Below are positions 16,158 to 25,020 of a DNA stretch of 64,000 bases, piece after piece. The stretch covers positions 124,001 to 188,000 of the forward strand of contig NZ_CP010554.1 in assembly GCF_000934545.1 (NCBI RefSeq), given 5' to 3'. The translations under genes and the position numbers were made by a program. The notes below the pieces were generated by a model. The model did no database searches. It saw nothing but the letters and a program-made list of their open reading frames with translations, and was not told where the DNA came from. Each line of letters begins with the position of its first letter. The stretch's first letter is position 1. The DNA is from Rugosibacter aromaticivorans (GTDB lineage: Bacteria; Pseudomonadota; Gammaproteobacteria; Burkholderiales; Rhodocyclaceae).

Positions 16158-17192
16158 TTATTTCTCTTGCCGCCAGCGGTACGCCACAGCGAATAGCAGG
16201 ACGGCGTATATCACTACCCAAAAAGCCAGGCCTAAGGTAACTGAGGCACCGTTCATGGTACGTAAAACCAGCGCACTCGCAGCGCACGCGGCCATCAATT
16301 CATACGCTGCTAACGCCAGCTGCCGGTGTGACCAGCCGGAGCGGATGAGGCGCTGATAGGCATGATCATGATGCGCCTGCCACACCTTCTCGCCGCGCAA
16401 GGCACGGCGTAGTAGCGTGACAGTGGCGTCCACAATAAAAGGCGAGAACACCAGCAGCGGAAACCACACCGGCCATACCGTTGCCTGCCAGCCCCACAGT
16501 CCTAGTGCACCCGCCAAAAAGCCGAGCGGGATGGAGCCGACATCACCCAAAAACACCCGTGCAGGGTCAAAATTGAAGACCAAAAATGCCAGCGCGGCAG
16601 CCGCTACGACGAAAGCCAGCGCCGCGAATTCCGGTTGCCCGGCCAGCCACGCAGCAATTCCGTAAACACCAAAACCGAAAACCGCCATGCCACCCGCCAG
16701 CCCGTTGGCGCCGTCCATGAAGTTGTAAAGATTCATCATCCAGCCGAGCGCGAGCGTCAGGCCGAATAGCATGGGCCAACTCACCGTATCACCAGCGCCA
16801 CCCAGCCCAGAAACGTGTTCAAAAGACGGACCCAAGACTTTTCCGGCAGCAACCACCCACACGGCGGCCACCAGCAAATGCACCGACAGACGTAGCGCAG
16901 CTGATAGTCCACGGCGATCATCCAGAAAGCAAAAGCCGCCGAGAAGCAACAGCAGAATAAGTAGCAGCAGCAGTGGCGATGAATCAACCAGTGCACCTGT
17001 CAGCAAGCTACCGCCAAGAATGCCCGCCAGCAAGCCCAGCCCGCCGATACGCGGCGTCGGTGTGGAATGTAACGAACGATGATTCGGCTGATCCAGCGTA
17101 GTTTTCGCCAGTTGCCCACGCAGCAGCCAACGCAAAAGCAAAAAACAAACAGAAAACGAGACCACGGATGAAATAAGGTAAGTCATGGGCAC
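16158..17192 (-). CDS. WecA/MraY-family glycosyl-1-phosphate transferase
   Basis: A 344-residue polytopic membrane protein that transfers a sugar-1-phosphate from a UDP-sugar to undecaprenyl phosphate, starting O-antigen or capsule synthesis. Family motifs are visible: DQPNHRSLHSTPTPRIGG (about 35-52), LDDR near 90, NLYNFMDGANGLAGG (about 155-169), VFLGDVGSIPLGF (about 213-225) and AHHDHAYQRL near 274. About ten hydrophobic segments are present. Residues GKVLGPSFEHVSGL and the GAGDT that follows come from a copy of the dispersed repeat described separately and lie in a loop between membrane helices. It is followed on the island side by a hairpin. The exact sugar substrate is unknown. Confidence 0.85.
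   Translation of the reverse strand: MPMTYLISSVVSFSVCFLLLRWLLRGQLAKTTLDQPNHRSLHSTPTPRIGGLGLLAGILGGSLLTGALVDSSPLLLLLILLLLLGGFCFLDDRRGLSAALRLSVHLLVAAVWVVAAGKVLGPSFEHVSGLGGAGDTVSWPMLFGLTLALGWMMNLYNFMDGANGLAGGMAVFGFGVYGIAAWLAGQPEFAALAFVVAAAALAFLVFNFDPARVFLGDVGSIPLGFLAGALGLWGWQATVWPVWFPLLVFSPFIVDATVTLLRRALRGEKVWQAHHDHAYQRLIRSGWSHRQLALAAYELMAACAASALVLRTMNGASVTLGLAFWVVIYAVLLFAVAYRWRQEK
16784..16842 (-). repeat. Dispersed modular repeat, 59-bp form, inside the WecA-like gene
   Basis: On the gene's coding strand it reads AAAAGTC, then a 36-bp core, then GGCGCTGG and TGATACGG. The core is shared with the prmC copy at 29 or more of 36 positions by eye. It is translated in frame as KVLGPSFEHVSGL followed by GGAGDT, in a region where other family members show little conservation. 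Confidence 0.75.
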
Positions 17193-17240
17193 TGGCTCAT
17201 AACCACGCCGTTGCCACTGCCCGATGACATTGTGTTGGTG

Positions 17241-18527
17241 TTACAGCGACCACACTTTTCTCGCCCCGAATGCGCCGCTCCCAAACAGCGATTTGACGTC
17301 AATGATGCAGCCGTGCGCGGCAAGACATTCGGCAATGCCGACAGCCTCGCGCTGGCGGTAGGCGTCGTGCGCCACGGCGATGACGACGGCATCCGCTGCG
17401 GGTAAATTTTCCCAGGAGGTTAATGTCAGCCCGTATTCGTGCATCGCCTCGTCTGTGTCGGCCAGCGGGTCATGCGCGATGACTTCGATGCCGTAACTTT
17501 GGAGTTCGGTAATGATGTCCGGCACTTTTGAGTTGCGCAGGTCGGGGCAGTTTTCCTTGAAGGTGAGGCCCAGCACGTTGACCTTTGCCCCCTTGATGCC
17601 GCTGCCGGATTCAATCATCAGTTTGACGGTTTTTTCGGCAATGAATTTGCCCATGCCGTCGTTGATGCGGCGGCCGGCGAGAATCACTTGCGGGTGGTAG
17701 CCAAGCATGTCGGCCTTATGCGTCAGGTAGTAGGGGTCGACGCCGATGCAGTGGCCGCCAACGAGGCCGGGCGAAAATTTGAGAAAGTTCCATTTGGTGC
17801 CGGCAGCGGCCAGCACGTCCGAGGTGGCGATGCCGATCTTGTCGAAGATGATGGACAGTTCGTTCATCAGCGCAATGTTGAGATCGCGCTGAGTGTTCTC
17901 GATCACCTTGGCGGCTTCGGCGACCTTGATCGATGAAGCGCGATGCACGCCGGCGGTGATGACGGATTCGTAAAGCTGCGCGACTTGCGCGAGCGTTGCC
18001 GCATCGTCGCCAGAGACGACCTTGATGATTTTGGTGAGCGTGTGTTCCCTGTCGCCGGGGTTGATACGCTCAGGCGAATAGCCGATGTGAAAATCTGTTT
18101 GCCACTGCATGCCGGAATGTTTTTCCAGCACGGGGATACAGACTTCTTCTGTTGCGCCGGGATAGACGGTGGACTCAAAAATCACCACCGCACCGCGTTT
18201 CATGTGCTGGCCGACAATGGTTGATGCGCCGATCAGCGGGCCGAAGTCGGGCTGATGCGCGGCGTCAACGGGCGTGGGCACGGCGACGATCAAAAAGTCG
18301 GCGCTGGCAAGACGGCGCGGATCGGTAGTGCAGTCGAGTTTTGCGGCTGCGCGCAAATCGTCCGCCGAGACTTCGCCGGTCGGGTCGCGGAATTCGTTGT
18401 AGGCGGCAACCTTGGCGGCCGATAAATCAAAGCCGATGGTTTGACATTGCTTGCCGAATTCAACAGCGAGCGGCAGGCCGACATAGCCGAGGCCGACGAT
18501 GGCAATGATGGGATTTTCAGGTAGCAT
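17241..18527 (-). CDS. UDP-sugar 6-dehydrogenase (WbpO/TviB-like)
   Basis: A 428-residue nucleotide-sugar dehydrogenase making a UDP-uronic acid, most like UDP-N-acetylgalactosamine/glucosamine dehydrogenases. It has the NAD site GLGYVGLPLAVEFGK at the N-terminus, VPTPVD (about 85), ESTVYPGATEE with the conserved Thr/Glu, and the catalytic-Cys motif GGHCIGVDPYYL (about 255). The C-terminal UDP-binding domain contains LGLTFKENCPDLRNSK. ATG 18527 is chosen because the GxGxxG motif follows directly; an upstream ATG would add 30 unrelated residues. With the epimerase upstream it supplies acidic sugars for surface polysaccharide. A 20/23 match to the dispersed repeat lies at 18293-18315. Confidence 0.88.
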   Translation of the reverse strand: MLPENPIIAIVGLGYVGLPLAVEFGKQCQTIGFDLSAAKVAAYNEFRDPTGEVSADDLRAAAKLDCTTDPRRLASADFLIVAVPTPVDAAHQPDFGPLIGASTIVGQHMKRGAVVIFESTVYPGATEEVCIPVLEKHSGMQWQTDFHIGYSPERINPGDREHTLTKIIKVVSGDDAATLAQVAQLYESVITAGVHRASSIKVAEAAKVIENTQRDLNIALMNELSIIFDKIGIATSDVLAAAGTKWNFLKFSPGLVGGHCIGVDPYYLTHKADMLGYHPQVILAGRRINDGMGKFIAEKTVKLMIESGSGIKGAKVNVLGLTFKENCPDLRNSKVPDIITELQSYGIEVIAHDPLADTDEAMHEYGLTLTSWENLPAADAVVIAVAHDAYRQREAVGIAECLAAHGCIIDVKSLFGSGAFGARKVWSL

Positions 18528-18567
18528 TATCTTAATTGGCCGGATAAATGGGTGTTGGTACAATGGT

Positions 18568-18828
18568 TCATAGCAGACTTGCCCACCGAACCGACAAGGG
18601 GCTGTTCCAGCTTTCATCTATGCAGGCAATAGCCGATTCTGGAGACAGCAGCTGCGAAAAAATACGCGGGTTGGCGCAAATACACAGAAAGGCCAGTATC
18701 GACCTCCAGGGAGTGTTGACTGTTGCGGCGCCCGAGAGCGCCTGTTTCCACCAGGATATGGCGCGTTTGTGTTGGGGCAAGTTCTGGTTGACCGCATAAG
18801 TCAGCAGGTTGGCATCAACCAGAATCAC
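18568..18828 (-). pseudogene. Truncated VapC-like PIN toxin
   Basis: An 86-residue fragment starting from GTG (MILVDANLLTYAV), the typical start of VapC PIN ribonucleases. Similarity persists through NTPWRSILAFLCI and NPRIFSQLLSPESAIA, then ends after about 75 residues. The C-terminal half of a usual 130-145-residue VapC, with the last catalytic acidic residues, is missing. The GTG overlaps the antitoxin stop by 4 bp, so this was a normal vapBC operon. It is probably an inactive toxin remnant between the dehydrogenase and epimerase genes. Confidence 0.7.
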
Positions 18829-19100
18829 TTGCGTTGCTCCAGATTGGCTCGTAGCGATATGTCTTCCAGTTCGTCCGCAAGATGCAATGCCTTGTCCAGA
18901 TTAATGCTCGCCAGCGGTACGCCAAGCGAAGCCGGCTTCAGGCGATACGCTGGAGACGTGGACTTGCGTACTGCTTTCTGCTGCAACTCCGTCAGCAGGT
19001 TTTCATTGATCACCGGCTTAAAGGGTTTGCCTGCTTCTTGCGCGCGCTTTTTGAGTTGGCAGGCCAGTGCGTCTTCGATTGTGAGCGTGGTTCGCATCAT
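18825..19100 (-). CDS. VapB-like ribbon-helix-helix antitoxin
   Basis: A 91-residue protein. The first 40 residues (MRTTLTIEDALACQLKKRAQ) have the ribbon-helix-helix pattern of VapB/CopG antitoxins; the acidic tail (ADELEDISLRANLEQRK) would wrap the toxin. It is followed, with a 4-bp overlap, by a truncated VapC. The antitoxin looks intact and may still bind its own promoter or cross-neutralise another VapC. Two adjacent ATG codons could each start it. Confidence 0.75.
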   Translation of the reverse strand: MMRTTLTIEDALACQLKKRAQEAGKPFKPVINENLLTELQQKAVRKSTSPAYRLKPASLGVPLASINLDKALHLADELEDISLRANLEQRK

Positions 19101-19200
19101 GCCGCCCTTCGCGTAAGCATCAAAGTGTCATTTTACGGCAAGTCATGGTTTGCAAGATGCCCACTGATCGATGAGGAGACTGGCGTTCTCTGGTGGCATG

Positions 19201-20208
19201 TCAGACGCCGTAATAGCCGCGATACCAGGTAACAAAGCGTGCGATGCCCTGTTCGACGCTGGTGGCGGGGGCGAAGCCGGTGGCGGCTTGTAGCGCAGCA
19301 GTGTCAGCCGAGGTGGCGGGCACATCGCCGTTTTGCAGCGGTAAAAAATTTTTCTGCGCGGTTTTGCCTAAAGCAGTTTCAAGCGTGGTGATGTAGGTCA
19401 TGAGCTCCACAGGATTGTGGTTGCCGATGTTGAACACGCGGTAAGGTGCCCAACTGGTGGCGGGGTCGGGATGCTGTTTGTCAAACGCTGGATTGGCCAT
19501 GGGCGGCCGGTCGCAAACGCGGATCACGCCTTCGACAATATCATCGATATAGGTGAAGTCGCGTTGCATCTTGCCATGGTTGAAAACATCAATCGGCTGC
19601 CCTTCGAGTATCGCCTTGGTGAACAAAAACAGCGCCATGTCGGGCCGGCCCCAGGGGCCGTACACGGTAAAAAAACGCAGCCCGGTGGTGGGTATGCCAT
19701 ATAGGTGGCTGTAGGTATGAGCCATCAGCTCGTTGGCTTTTTTGGTGGCGGCATACAGGCTCACCGGATGGTCTACCGAATCGGTCTCACTAAACGGCAT
19801 TTTGGTGTTGCCACCATACACGCTGGAGCTGCTGGCATAGGTGAGATGCTCAACCCCGGCGTGACGGCAGCCTTCGAGGATGTTTACGAAGCCAGTCAGG
19901 TTGCTGTCCACATAAGCGTGTGGGTTTTGTAGCGAATAGCGCACGCCAGCCTGGGCAGCCAGATGAATCACCCGCTGTGGCTTTTCATGGGCGAACAGTT
20001 CAGCCATGCCGGGCCGGTCTGCCACGTCATGCTTGATGAAGCGGAACAACGAGCGGGGTGTCAGTCGTGCCAGTCGCGCTTCTTTGAGCGTGACATCGTA
20101 ATAATCGTTCAGGTTATCCAGCCCGATGACTTCGTCGCCGCGCGCCAGCAGGCGTTCGCAAACATGCATGCCGATGAATCCGGCGCAACCGGTCACAAGA
20201 ATTTTCAC
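19201..20208 (-). CDS. UDP-uronate 4-epimerase-like NAD-dependent epimerase
   Basis: A 335-residue extended short-chain dehydrogenase. The Rossmann motif GCAGFIG is at residues 7-13, the SSSSVYGG loop near 125, the catalytic Tyr/Lys in [11 protein letters not shown] near 150, and [19 protein letters not shown] (about 178) is typical of UDP-glucuronate 4-epimerases (LspL/CapI type). It likely converts UDP-glucuronate to UDP-galacturonate for capsule or O-antigen. It is in the same orientation as the dehydrogenase and WecA-like genes, but the vapBC remnant splits the cluster. Confidence 0.85.
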   Translation of the reverse strand: MKILVTGCAGFIGMHVCERLLARGDEVIGLDNLNDYYDVTLKEARLARLTPRSLFRFIKHDVADRPGMAELFAHEKPQRVIHLAAQAGVRYSLQNPHAYVDSNLTGFVNILEGCRHAGVEHLTYASSSSVYGGNTKMPFSETDSVDHPVSLYAATKKANELMAHTYSHLYGIPTTGLRFFTVYGPWGRPDMALFLFTKAILEGQPIDVFNHGKMQRDFTYIDDIVEGVIRVCDRPPMANPAFDKQHPDPATSWAPYRVFNIGNHNPVELMTYITTLETALGKTAQKNFLPLQNGDVPATSADTAALQAATGFAPATSVEQGIARFVTWYRGYYGV

Positions 20209-20618
20209 TATTCATCCACCTGAAAAGAACGCATTTTCTCATAGTTGGCCAATGGTTCCACCACGATGAAGATATGTCGCGCTTGCGCGGGTGACGAAAT
20301 CTGCTGTTGTTTCACGCTGGCGCGGGCGATTTTCCCCGAGTCAATTCCCGATCAACTCTGGCAACGATATGCCGCACATCGATGCGCTTGGAGCCGCTTA
20401 CCAAAATCCGCCCAAACTATTCATGTGGCATTGCAGTTGCTTGTGCCGGTGCGTTCCCGGGTGTGAAAATTTCAATCGCGGAATTTGGGTCCAGCAATAA
20501 GTGTTACCGTCTATGACATTTCGTTATAGAAATGCCATTGAGCGCGGTGTATATTTTGATGACGTGGAAAAGTATCTACGTGAATGCTTCATGGAATTCA
20601 ATTGCATAAGGAGGAATC
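20209..20618. other. Intergenic region of 410 bp
   Basis: It separates the divergent epimerase gene and the small exported-protein gene and must hold both promoters. I see a short inverted repeat (ATTTC and GAAAT around GTTATA near 20520) and AT-rich stretches near 20555, but no -35/-10 pair good enough to call. No coding region is supported. Confidence 0.4.
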
Positions 20619-20951
20619 ATGTTCAAAAGAATATTTGTTATTGCTACCACTGTGTTTTTGGCCAGTACCAGTGTCACCACTTTTGCCCGTGGTGGACCGG
20701 GAGGCGGGGGGCATGCCGGTAGTATGGGCGGTATGTCGCCAGAGCACATCAGCAGTCAAGGGATGCAAAATACCAATGGACCTGATGCCAGCGACAGAGA
20801 TAAGGGGCTGGAGCGTGCGGAAGACCGTATGAGCCAGGAAGGTCTAACCCATGAAAAAGCGGGTGCTGCCCATAGCAAGCATAAACGCCATGGCTCACCG
20901 ATGACGAAGGATGGGAAAGACGAGAACTCGTCTCAAAATAGAAGTAAGTGA
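20619..20951 (+). CDS. Small exported Gly/Met/His-rich hypothetical protein
   Basis: A 110-residue protein with a clear signal peptide (MFKRIFVIATTVFLASTSVTT, then FARG, cleavage likely near residue 23). The mature start is glycine-rich (GGPGGGGHAGSMGGMS) and the rest is highly hydrophilic with Lys, Asp and His. A strong AAGGAGGAA ribosome binding site lies just upstream of the ATG. No family is recognised. His- and Met-rich exported peptides can bind metals, but that is only a suggestion here. Confidence 0.65.
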   Translation: MFKRIFVIATTVFLASTSVTTFARGGPGGGGHAGSMGGMSPEHISSQGMQNTNGPDASDRDKGLERAEDRMSQEGLTHEKAGAAHSKHKRHGSPMTKDGKDENSSQNRSK

Positions 20952-20991
20952 AGTCGGACCATGACCAGAGGTAAGTGGTAAAGCGAGAGGT

Positions 20992-21350
20992 TTATTTGTC
21001 GAAAGCGGCGGCAGATGTGAACCTGAACACCACCCGCTGCTTGTTCCAGTCTACTGACACCTCAGCCTGCCGCCACGTACCGGATGCAGATTGAGGTGCC
21101 GTAGCTGACGATCATCAACAATCGCCTGTACGATGTCCGGGGTCGGACGCGTCAATCGCAGAGCCTTGGACACCGGGCCCTCCGTTCCGGTTTGAGTGAC
21201 CCGGGCAAGCTCGGTGGCATTGGCCCTCGCCGGAATCCAGCGCCTTGCCAGTAGAGCGCCTTGCCCAGGGGCCGGACCACCGGCAGATCGAACGACGATT
21301 TGATTTTGGCGCTCTTGGTCCCCGGCGGCGGTACCAGTAGCACCTTGCTA
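20992..21350 (-). pseudogene. Decayed site-specific recombinase C-terminal remnant
   Basis: Three minus-strand frames together read as the C-terminus of a recombinase-family protein: VRPLGKALYWQ, then ALDSGE, then ANATELARVTQ, then SKALRLTRPTPDIVQAIVDD, then VDWNKQRVVFRF ending in AAAFDK and a stop. This matches the usual order seen in recombinases (LVKALARA, LLDSGE, LRLTLLAPDIVEAILDGRQ, W-x-EQR). At least two frameshifts and no usable start are present. It is likely the relic of a mobile element inserted upstream of hemA. Exact ends are uncertain. Confidence 0.6.
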
Positions 21351-21642
21351 ACCATGCCGCTTGATCGACAGTGGCATAAAGATAACCGGCCTGCCTCGCA
21401 CATCAAACTGCCTGGCCGTACGGTGTGTTTCTGTCCTGCGCAATGATGGCACATCTCGGGGATTAGCCCGCTGCCATCCAATCTGCGAATGGGCGTTAAA
21501 ATAGGCGAATTCCGTCCACATAAAACCCCTGGCCCGCCGCTGCCTACCGTTGCGAACCTTGTCGTTTTCTTGTTCCCGGTTTTTAATACGTCTACTATTC
21601 ACTCCGCCGGATCACCCCGGCCTCTCTCAGGGTTCAACCGAC

Positions 21643-22896
21643 GTGCAGCTTTTTGCTCTAGGTATCAATCACCATACGGCACCGCTGGCCGTGCGCGAGC
21701 TTATCGCCTTCCAGCCTGCACACCTGGGCCAGGCTCTGCACGATCTGTTGCGCGAGCACACGGTGCACGAAGCCGCGCTATTGTCGACCTGTAATCGCAC
21801 CGAACTGTATTGCACCACTGAGCACCCGCAAGTGGCGGCTGACTGGCTGGCGACATACCATGCGCTGCCGCCGGAGAAGATTCAGCCCTATCTGTATCAA
21901 TATCCGCAGCAGGATGCGGTGCGCCACATGTTTCGCGTGGCCTCTGGGCTGGATTCCATGGTGCTCGGCGAGCCGCAGATTCTGGGGCAGATGAAGCAGG
22001 CGGCGCGCATTGCTGAAGAAGCTGGCACGTTGGGCACGCTGCTTGGCAAGCTCTTCCAGCGCACCTTTGCCGTCGCTAAGGAAGTGCGCTCCACCACTGC
22101 GATCGGTGCGAACACGGTGTCGATGGCGGCCGCTGCCGTGCGGCTTTCCGCGCGCATTTTTGAGTCAATCGCCGCGCAACGCATTTTGTTTATTGGTGCA
22201 GGCGAAATGATCGAGCTTTGCGCCGCGCACTTTGCCGGTCAAAAACCCAAGCAGCTCACCATTGCTAACCGTACGATTGAGCGTGCCGAGGCGCTGGCGC
22301 AGCGCTTTTCCGGCGACGCGTTACGGCTCGACGAGGTGGCCGAGCGGCTGGCGAATTACGATATTGTGATCTCTTGCACCGCCAGCCCGCTGCCGATTAT
22401 TGGCTTAGGGTTGGTTGAGCGGGCGTTGAAAATTCGCCGCCATCGGCCGATGGTGATGGTTGATCTGGCGATCCCGCGCGATATCGAAAGAGAAGTGGGT
22501 GATCTGGATGATGCGTTTCTCTACACGCTGGATGATCTTGGGCAGATTGTTGAATCCGGACTGGAATCACGCCAGGCAGCGGTCATTGAAGCCGAAGCGA
22601 TCATCGATGAGCGCGTGCAGGGTTTTTTGCATTGGTTAGCCGCGCGCGAGACCGTGCCCACCATTCGCGCCTTGCGCGATGCTGCAGAGCGCATGCGGCG
22701 GCATGAAATCGAACACGCGCTGAAATTGCTGGCGCGCGGTGATGCGCCCGATAAGGTGCTCGACGCGCTGTCGCATGGGCTAATCAATAAATTTTTGCAT
22801 GCGCCAACGCAGGCCTTGAATCAGGCAGAAGGCGATGAGCGCACCGAGATCGCCGCACTAATTGCGCGCCTGTACCATCTTTCTTCCACTGATTAG
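21643..22896 (+). CDS. hemA: Glutamyl-tRNA reductase
   Basis: A 417-residue NADPH-dependent enzyme reducing glutamyl-tRNA to glutamate-1-semialdehyde, the first step of tetrapyrrole synthesis. Catalytic Cys lies in STCNRTELY (about residue 50), followed by [15 protein letters not shown] (about 105), [10 protein letters not shown] and a NAD site [14 protein letters not shown]. The C-terminal helical dimerisation domain is complete. GTG 21643 is chosen because the family starts directly before the [11 protein letters not shown] motif; an upstream ATG would add about 30 residues without homology. It is followed by prfA and prmC in the usual order. Confidence 0.95.
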   Translation: MQLFALGINHHTAPLAVRELIAFQPAHLGQALHDLLREHTVHEAALLSTCNRTELYCTTEHPQVAADWLATYHALPPEKIQPYLYQYPQQDAVRHMFRVASGLDSMVLGEPQILGQMKQAARIAEEAGTLGTLLGKLFQRTFAVAKEVRSTTAIGANTVSMAAAAVRLSARIFESIAAQRILFIGAGEMIELCAAHFAGQKPKQLTIANRTIERAEALAQRFSGDALRLDEVAERLANYDIVISCTASPLPIIGLGLVERALKIRRHRPMVMVDLAIPRDIEREVGDLDDAFLYTLDDLGQIVESGLESRQAAVIEAEAIIDERVQGFLHWLAARETVPTIRALRDAAERMRRHEIEHALKLLARGDAPDKVLDALSHGLINKFLHAPTQALNQAEGDERTEIAALIARLYHLSSTD

Positions 22897-22958
22897 ATTG
22901 TCCGCGCCGGTGCTGCGCTTTGCGCGCGTACTTGGCCATTATTTGTGATCGCCTTGCC

Positions 22959-24035
22959 ATGAAAAAAAGCATTTACGACAAACTGGAACAACTGGCCGAA
23001 CGCCTGGCCGAGCTCGATGGCTTGCTGGGTGCCGAAAATGCTACGCACGACATGGACAGCTATCGCAAGCTCACGAAGGAGCATGCCGACATCACGCCCG
23101 TGGTCGCTTTGTTCCAGGCTTACCGTCGTGCCAGCGCCGACTTTTCAGCGGCGGGCGAGATGTTGAACGACGCTGAAATGAAAGCGTTGGCGCAGGTCGA
23201 GCAGGTGAGTGCGTTGGCGGAAATGGCGCGACTCGAAGATGAATTGCAAACGGCGCTGCTGCCGCGCGACCCGAATGACGATAAAAATCTGTTCCTTGAA
23301 ATCCGCGCTGGCACGGGCGGCGATGAATCCGCGCTGTTTGCTGGCGATCTGTTTCGCATGTATTCGCGTTACGCCGAGCGCCAGGGCTGGCGCGTGGAGA
23401 TCATCTCGCGCAGCGAGTCCGACCTTGGTGGCTTCCGTGAAATCATTGCCCGCATCGAAGGTCATGGCGCCTATTCGCAACTCAAGTTCGAGTCCGGCGG
23501 GCATCGCGTGCAGCGCGTGCCGACGACGGAAACGCAAGGCCGTATCCACACCTCGGCCTGCACGGTAGCGGTAATGCCAGAAGCCGATGCGTTGGCCGAG
23601 GTTGCAATCAATCCGGCGGACCTGCGCATCGATACATTTCGCGCGTCGGGCGCGGGCGGGCAGCACATCAACAAGACCGATTCGGCGGTGCGCATCACGC
23701 ATCTGCCCACCGGCATCGTCGTCGAATGTCAGGACGACCGTTCGCAACATCGCAACCGCGCCCAGGCCATGGCCGTGCTGGCAGCGCGTATCACGGCAGA
23801 GCAAGAGCGCGAGCAGCAGCAAAAACTCGCCTCGACGCGTAAATCATTGATCGGTTCCGGCGACCGTTCCGAGCGCATCCGCACCTATAACTTTCCGCAG
23901 GGGCGTATTACCGATCACCGCATCAATCTGACGCTGTACAAGATTGACGCGATCATGGATGGTGATTTGAGCGAGCTGGTCCGTGCGCTGACTACCGAAC
24001 ATCAAACCGAACTGCTGGCCGAGCTGGCAGCGTGA
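22959..24035 (+). CDS. prfA: Peptide chain release factor 1
   Basis: A 358-residue class I release factor for UAA and UAG. The codon-recognition PxT loop is in [14 protein letters not shown], and the catalytic GGQ is in [18 protein letters not shown] 22959 begins the conserved N-terminus [16 protein letters not shown]; an earlier in-frame ATG would add 13 residues. It lies 62 bp after hemA and overlaps prmC by 4 bp (GTGA). Its GGQ glutamine is the substrate of the PrmC methylase next door. A 19/23 match to the dispersed repeat occurs at 23123-23145. Confidence 0.96.
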   Translation: MKKSIYDKLEQLAERLAELDGLLGAENATHDMDSYRKLTKEHADITPVVALFQAYRRASADFSAAGEMLNDAEMKALAQVEQVSALAEMARLEDELQTALLPRDPNDDKNLFLEIRAGTGGDESALFAGDLFRMYSRYAERQGWRVEIISRSESDLGGFREIIARIEGHGAYSQLKFESGGHRVQRVPTTETQGRIHTSACTVAVMPEADALAEVAINPADLRIDTFRASGAGGQHINKTDSAVRITHLPTGIVVECQDDRSQHRNRAQAMAVLAARITAEQEREQQQKLASTRKSLIGSGDRSERIRTYNFPQGRITDHRINLTLYKIDAIMDGDLSELVRALTTEHQTELLAELAA

Positions 24036-24949
24036 ACACGCGGGTGACCATCGCCGCCGCGCTGGCCGCTGCGCGCGAAAAATTGCCGGGCTTTGAGGCG
24101 CGCCTGCTGTTGGGCCATGTATTACAGCGACCGCCCGTGTGGTTGCTGGCACATGATGATGTGCTGGATGAGGCCGTGCTGCGCGCTTTTAATGTGCTTG
24201 TGGCGCGCCGTCATGAGGGCGAACCCGTGGCTTATCTGCTCGGCCGGCGCGAATTTTTCGGCCGTGATTTTTGCACTTCGCCCGCCGTGTTGATTCCGCG
24301 CCCTGAGACTGAACTACTGGTCGACATCGCGCTGCGAAAAGTCTTGAGTCCGTCTTTTGAACCCGTTTCTGGGCTGGACGGCGCTGGTTTGGATTCGTTT
24401 CTGGATGATACGGCGGAAAACGGCAATACAGCGGGTAAAGCAGTGAGAATTCTCGACCTGGGTACCGGCACCGGCTGCATCGCCATCACACTGGCGCTGG
24501 AATACGCGCAGGCGCACGTAACTGCCCTCGATGCCAGTGACGCAGCATTAGCGATCGCCAAAGAAAACGCGCAGCGGCTCCATGCCGCGGTGCGGTTTTT
24601 GCAGAGCGATTGGTATGCGACTGTGCAGGGCGAGACGTTTGATCTCATCGTCAGCAACCCCCCCTACATCGCAGCCACCGATGCCCATTTGGCGCAGGGC
24701 GATTTGCGTTACGAACCGTCTGCTGCATTAACCAGCGGCGGGGATGGACTCGATGCCATCCGCCACATCATCGCCGCTGCGCCCGCGCATTTATCTCCGC
24801 AGGGTCAGCTCTGGCTGGAACACGGCTACGATCAGGCCGAAGCCGTGCGCACGTTGCTCATCGCCGCCGGATTCGTGGCTATCAAGCAGCATCGCGATCT
24901 GGCTGGCATCGTGCGCGTGAGCGGCGGTTGTTTTATGGGTGTGGAATAA
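24032..24949 (+). CDS. prmC: Release factor glutamine methyltransferase
   Basis: A 305-residue SAM-dependent methylase modifying the GGQ glutamine of RF1/RF2. It has an N-terminal helical domain, [12 protein letters not shown], motif [17 protein letters not shown] and the catalytic NPPY in [11 protein letters not shown]. The GTG start overlaps the prfA stop by 4 bp. Between the [11 protein letters not shown] and ILDLGTGTG motifs sits an extra stretch of about 30 residues ([28 protein letters not shown]) supplied by a dispersed repeat. The insertion keeps the frame and lies in a linker, so the enzyme is probably active. Confidence 0.95.
   Translation: MNTRVTIAAALAAAREKLPGFEARLLLGHVLQRPPVWLLAHDDVLDEAVLRAFNVLVARRHEGEPVAYLLGRREFFGRDFCTSPAVLIPRPETELLVDIALRKVLSPSFEPVSGLDGAGLDSFLDDTAENGNTAGKAVRILDLGTGTGCIAITLALEYAQAHVTALDASDAALAIAKENAQRLHAAVRFLQSDWYATVQGETFDLIVSNPPYIAATDAHLAQGDLRYEPSAALTSGGDGLDAIRHIIAAAPAHLSPQGQLWLEHGYDQAEAVRTLLIAAGFVAIKQHRDLAGIVRVSGGCFMGVE
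24337..24413 (+). repeat. Dispersed modular repeat, 77-bp form, inside prmC
   Basis: It reads AAAAGTC, a 36-bp core almost identical to the copy in the WecA-like gene, GGCGCTGGT, an 18-bp insertion, then GATACGG. All interior lengths are multiples of three, and the frame gives [13 protein letters not shown] followed by DGAG and DTA. Orientation relative to the host gene and reading frame are the same as in the WecA-like gene. Confidence 0.75.
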
Positions 24950-24950
24950 A

Positions 24951-24978
24951 AAAGCCTTCTCGCGAGTGAGAAGGCTTT
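24951..24978. terminator. Bidirectional terminator after prmC
   Basis: A hairpin with arms AAAGCCTTCTC and GAGAAGGCTTT and a 6-base loop begins directly after the prmC stop codon. The A-run on the left and T-run on the right allow termination from both sides, fitting its place between convergent prmC and cytochrome c genes. Confidence 0.8.
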
Positions 24979-24983
24979 GTGTT

Positions 24984-25011
24984 CGAGTGGCACGACGCGT
25001 CGTGCCACTCG
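24984..25011. repeat. Perfect 28-bp palindrome
   Basis: The left half CGAGTGGCACGACG is followed immediately by its exact reverse complement, with no loop. It lies 6 bp after the terminator hairpin and 9 bp before the cytochrome c stop. It could be a second terminator stem for the minus strand or a protein-binding site; there is no T-run on either side. Confidence 0.7.
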
Positions 25012-25020
25012 CCGAGGCGT

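Noticed and set aside
20400..20520. ECF-type promoter upstream of the small exported protein
   Set aside because: GGAATTT and GTCTA occur, but the spacing of about 22 bp is too long.
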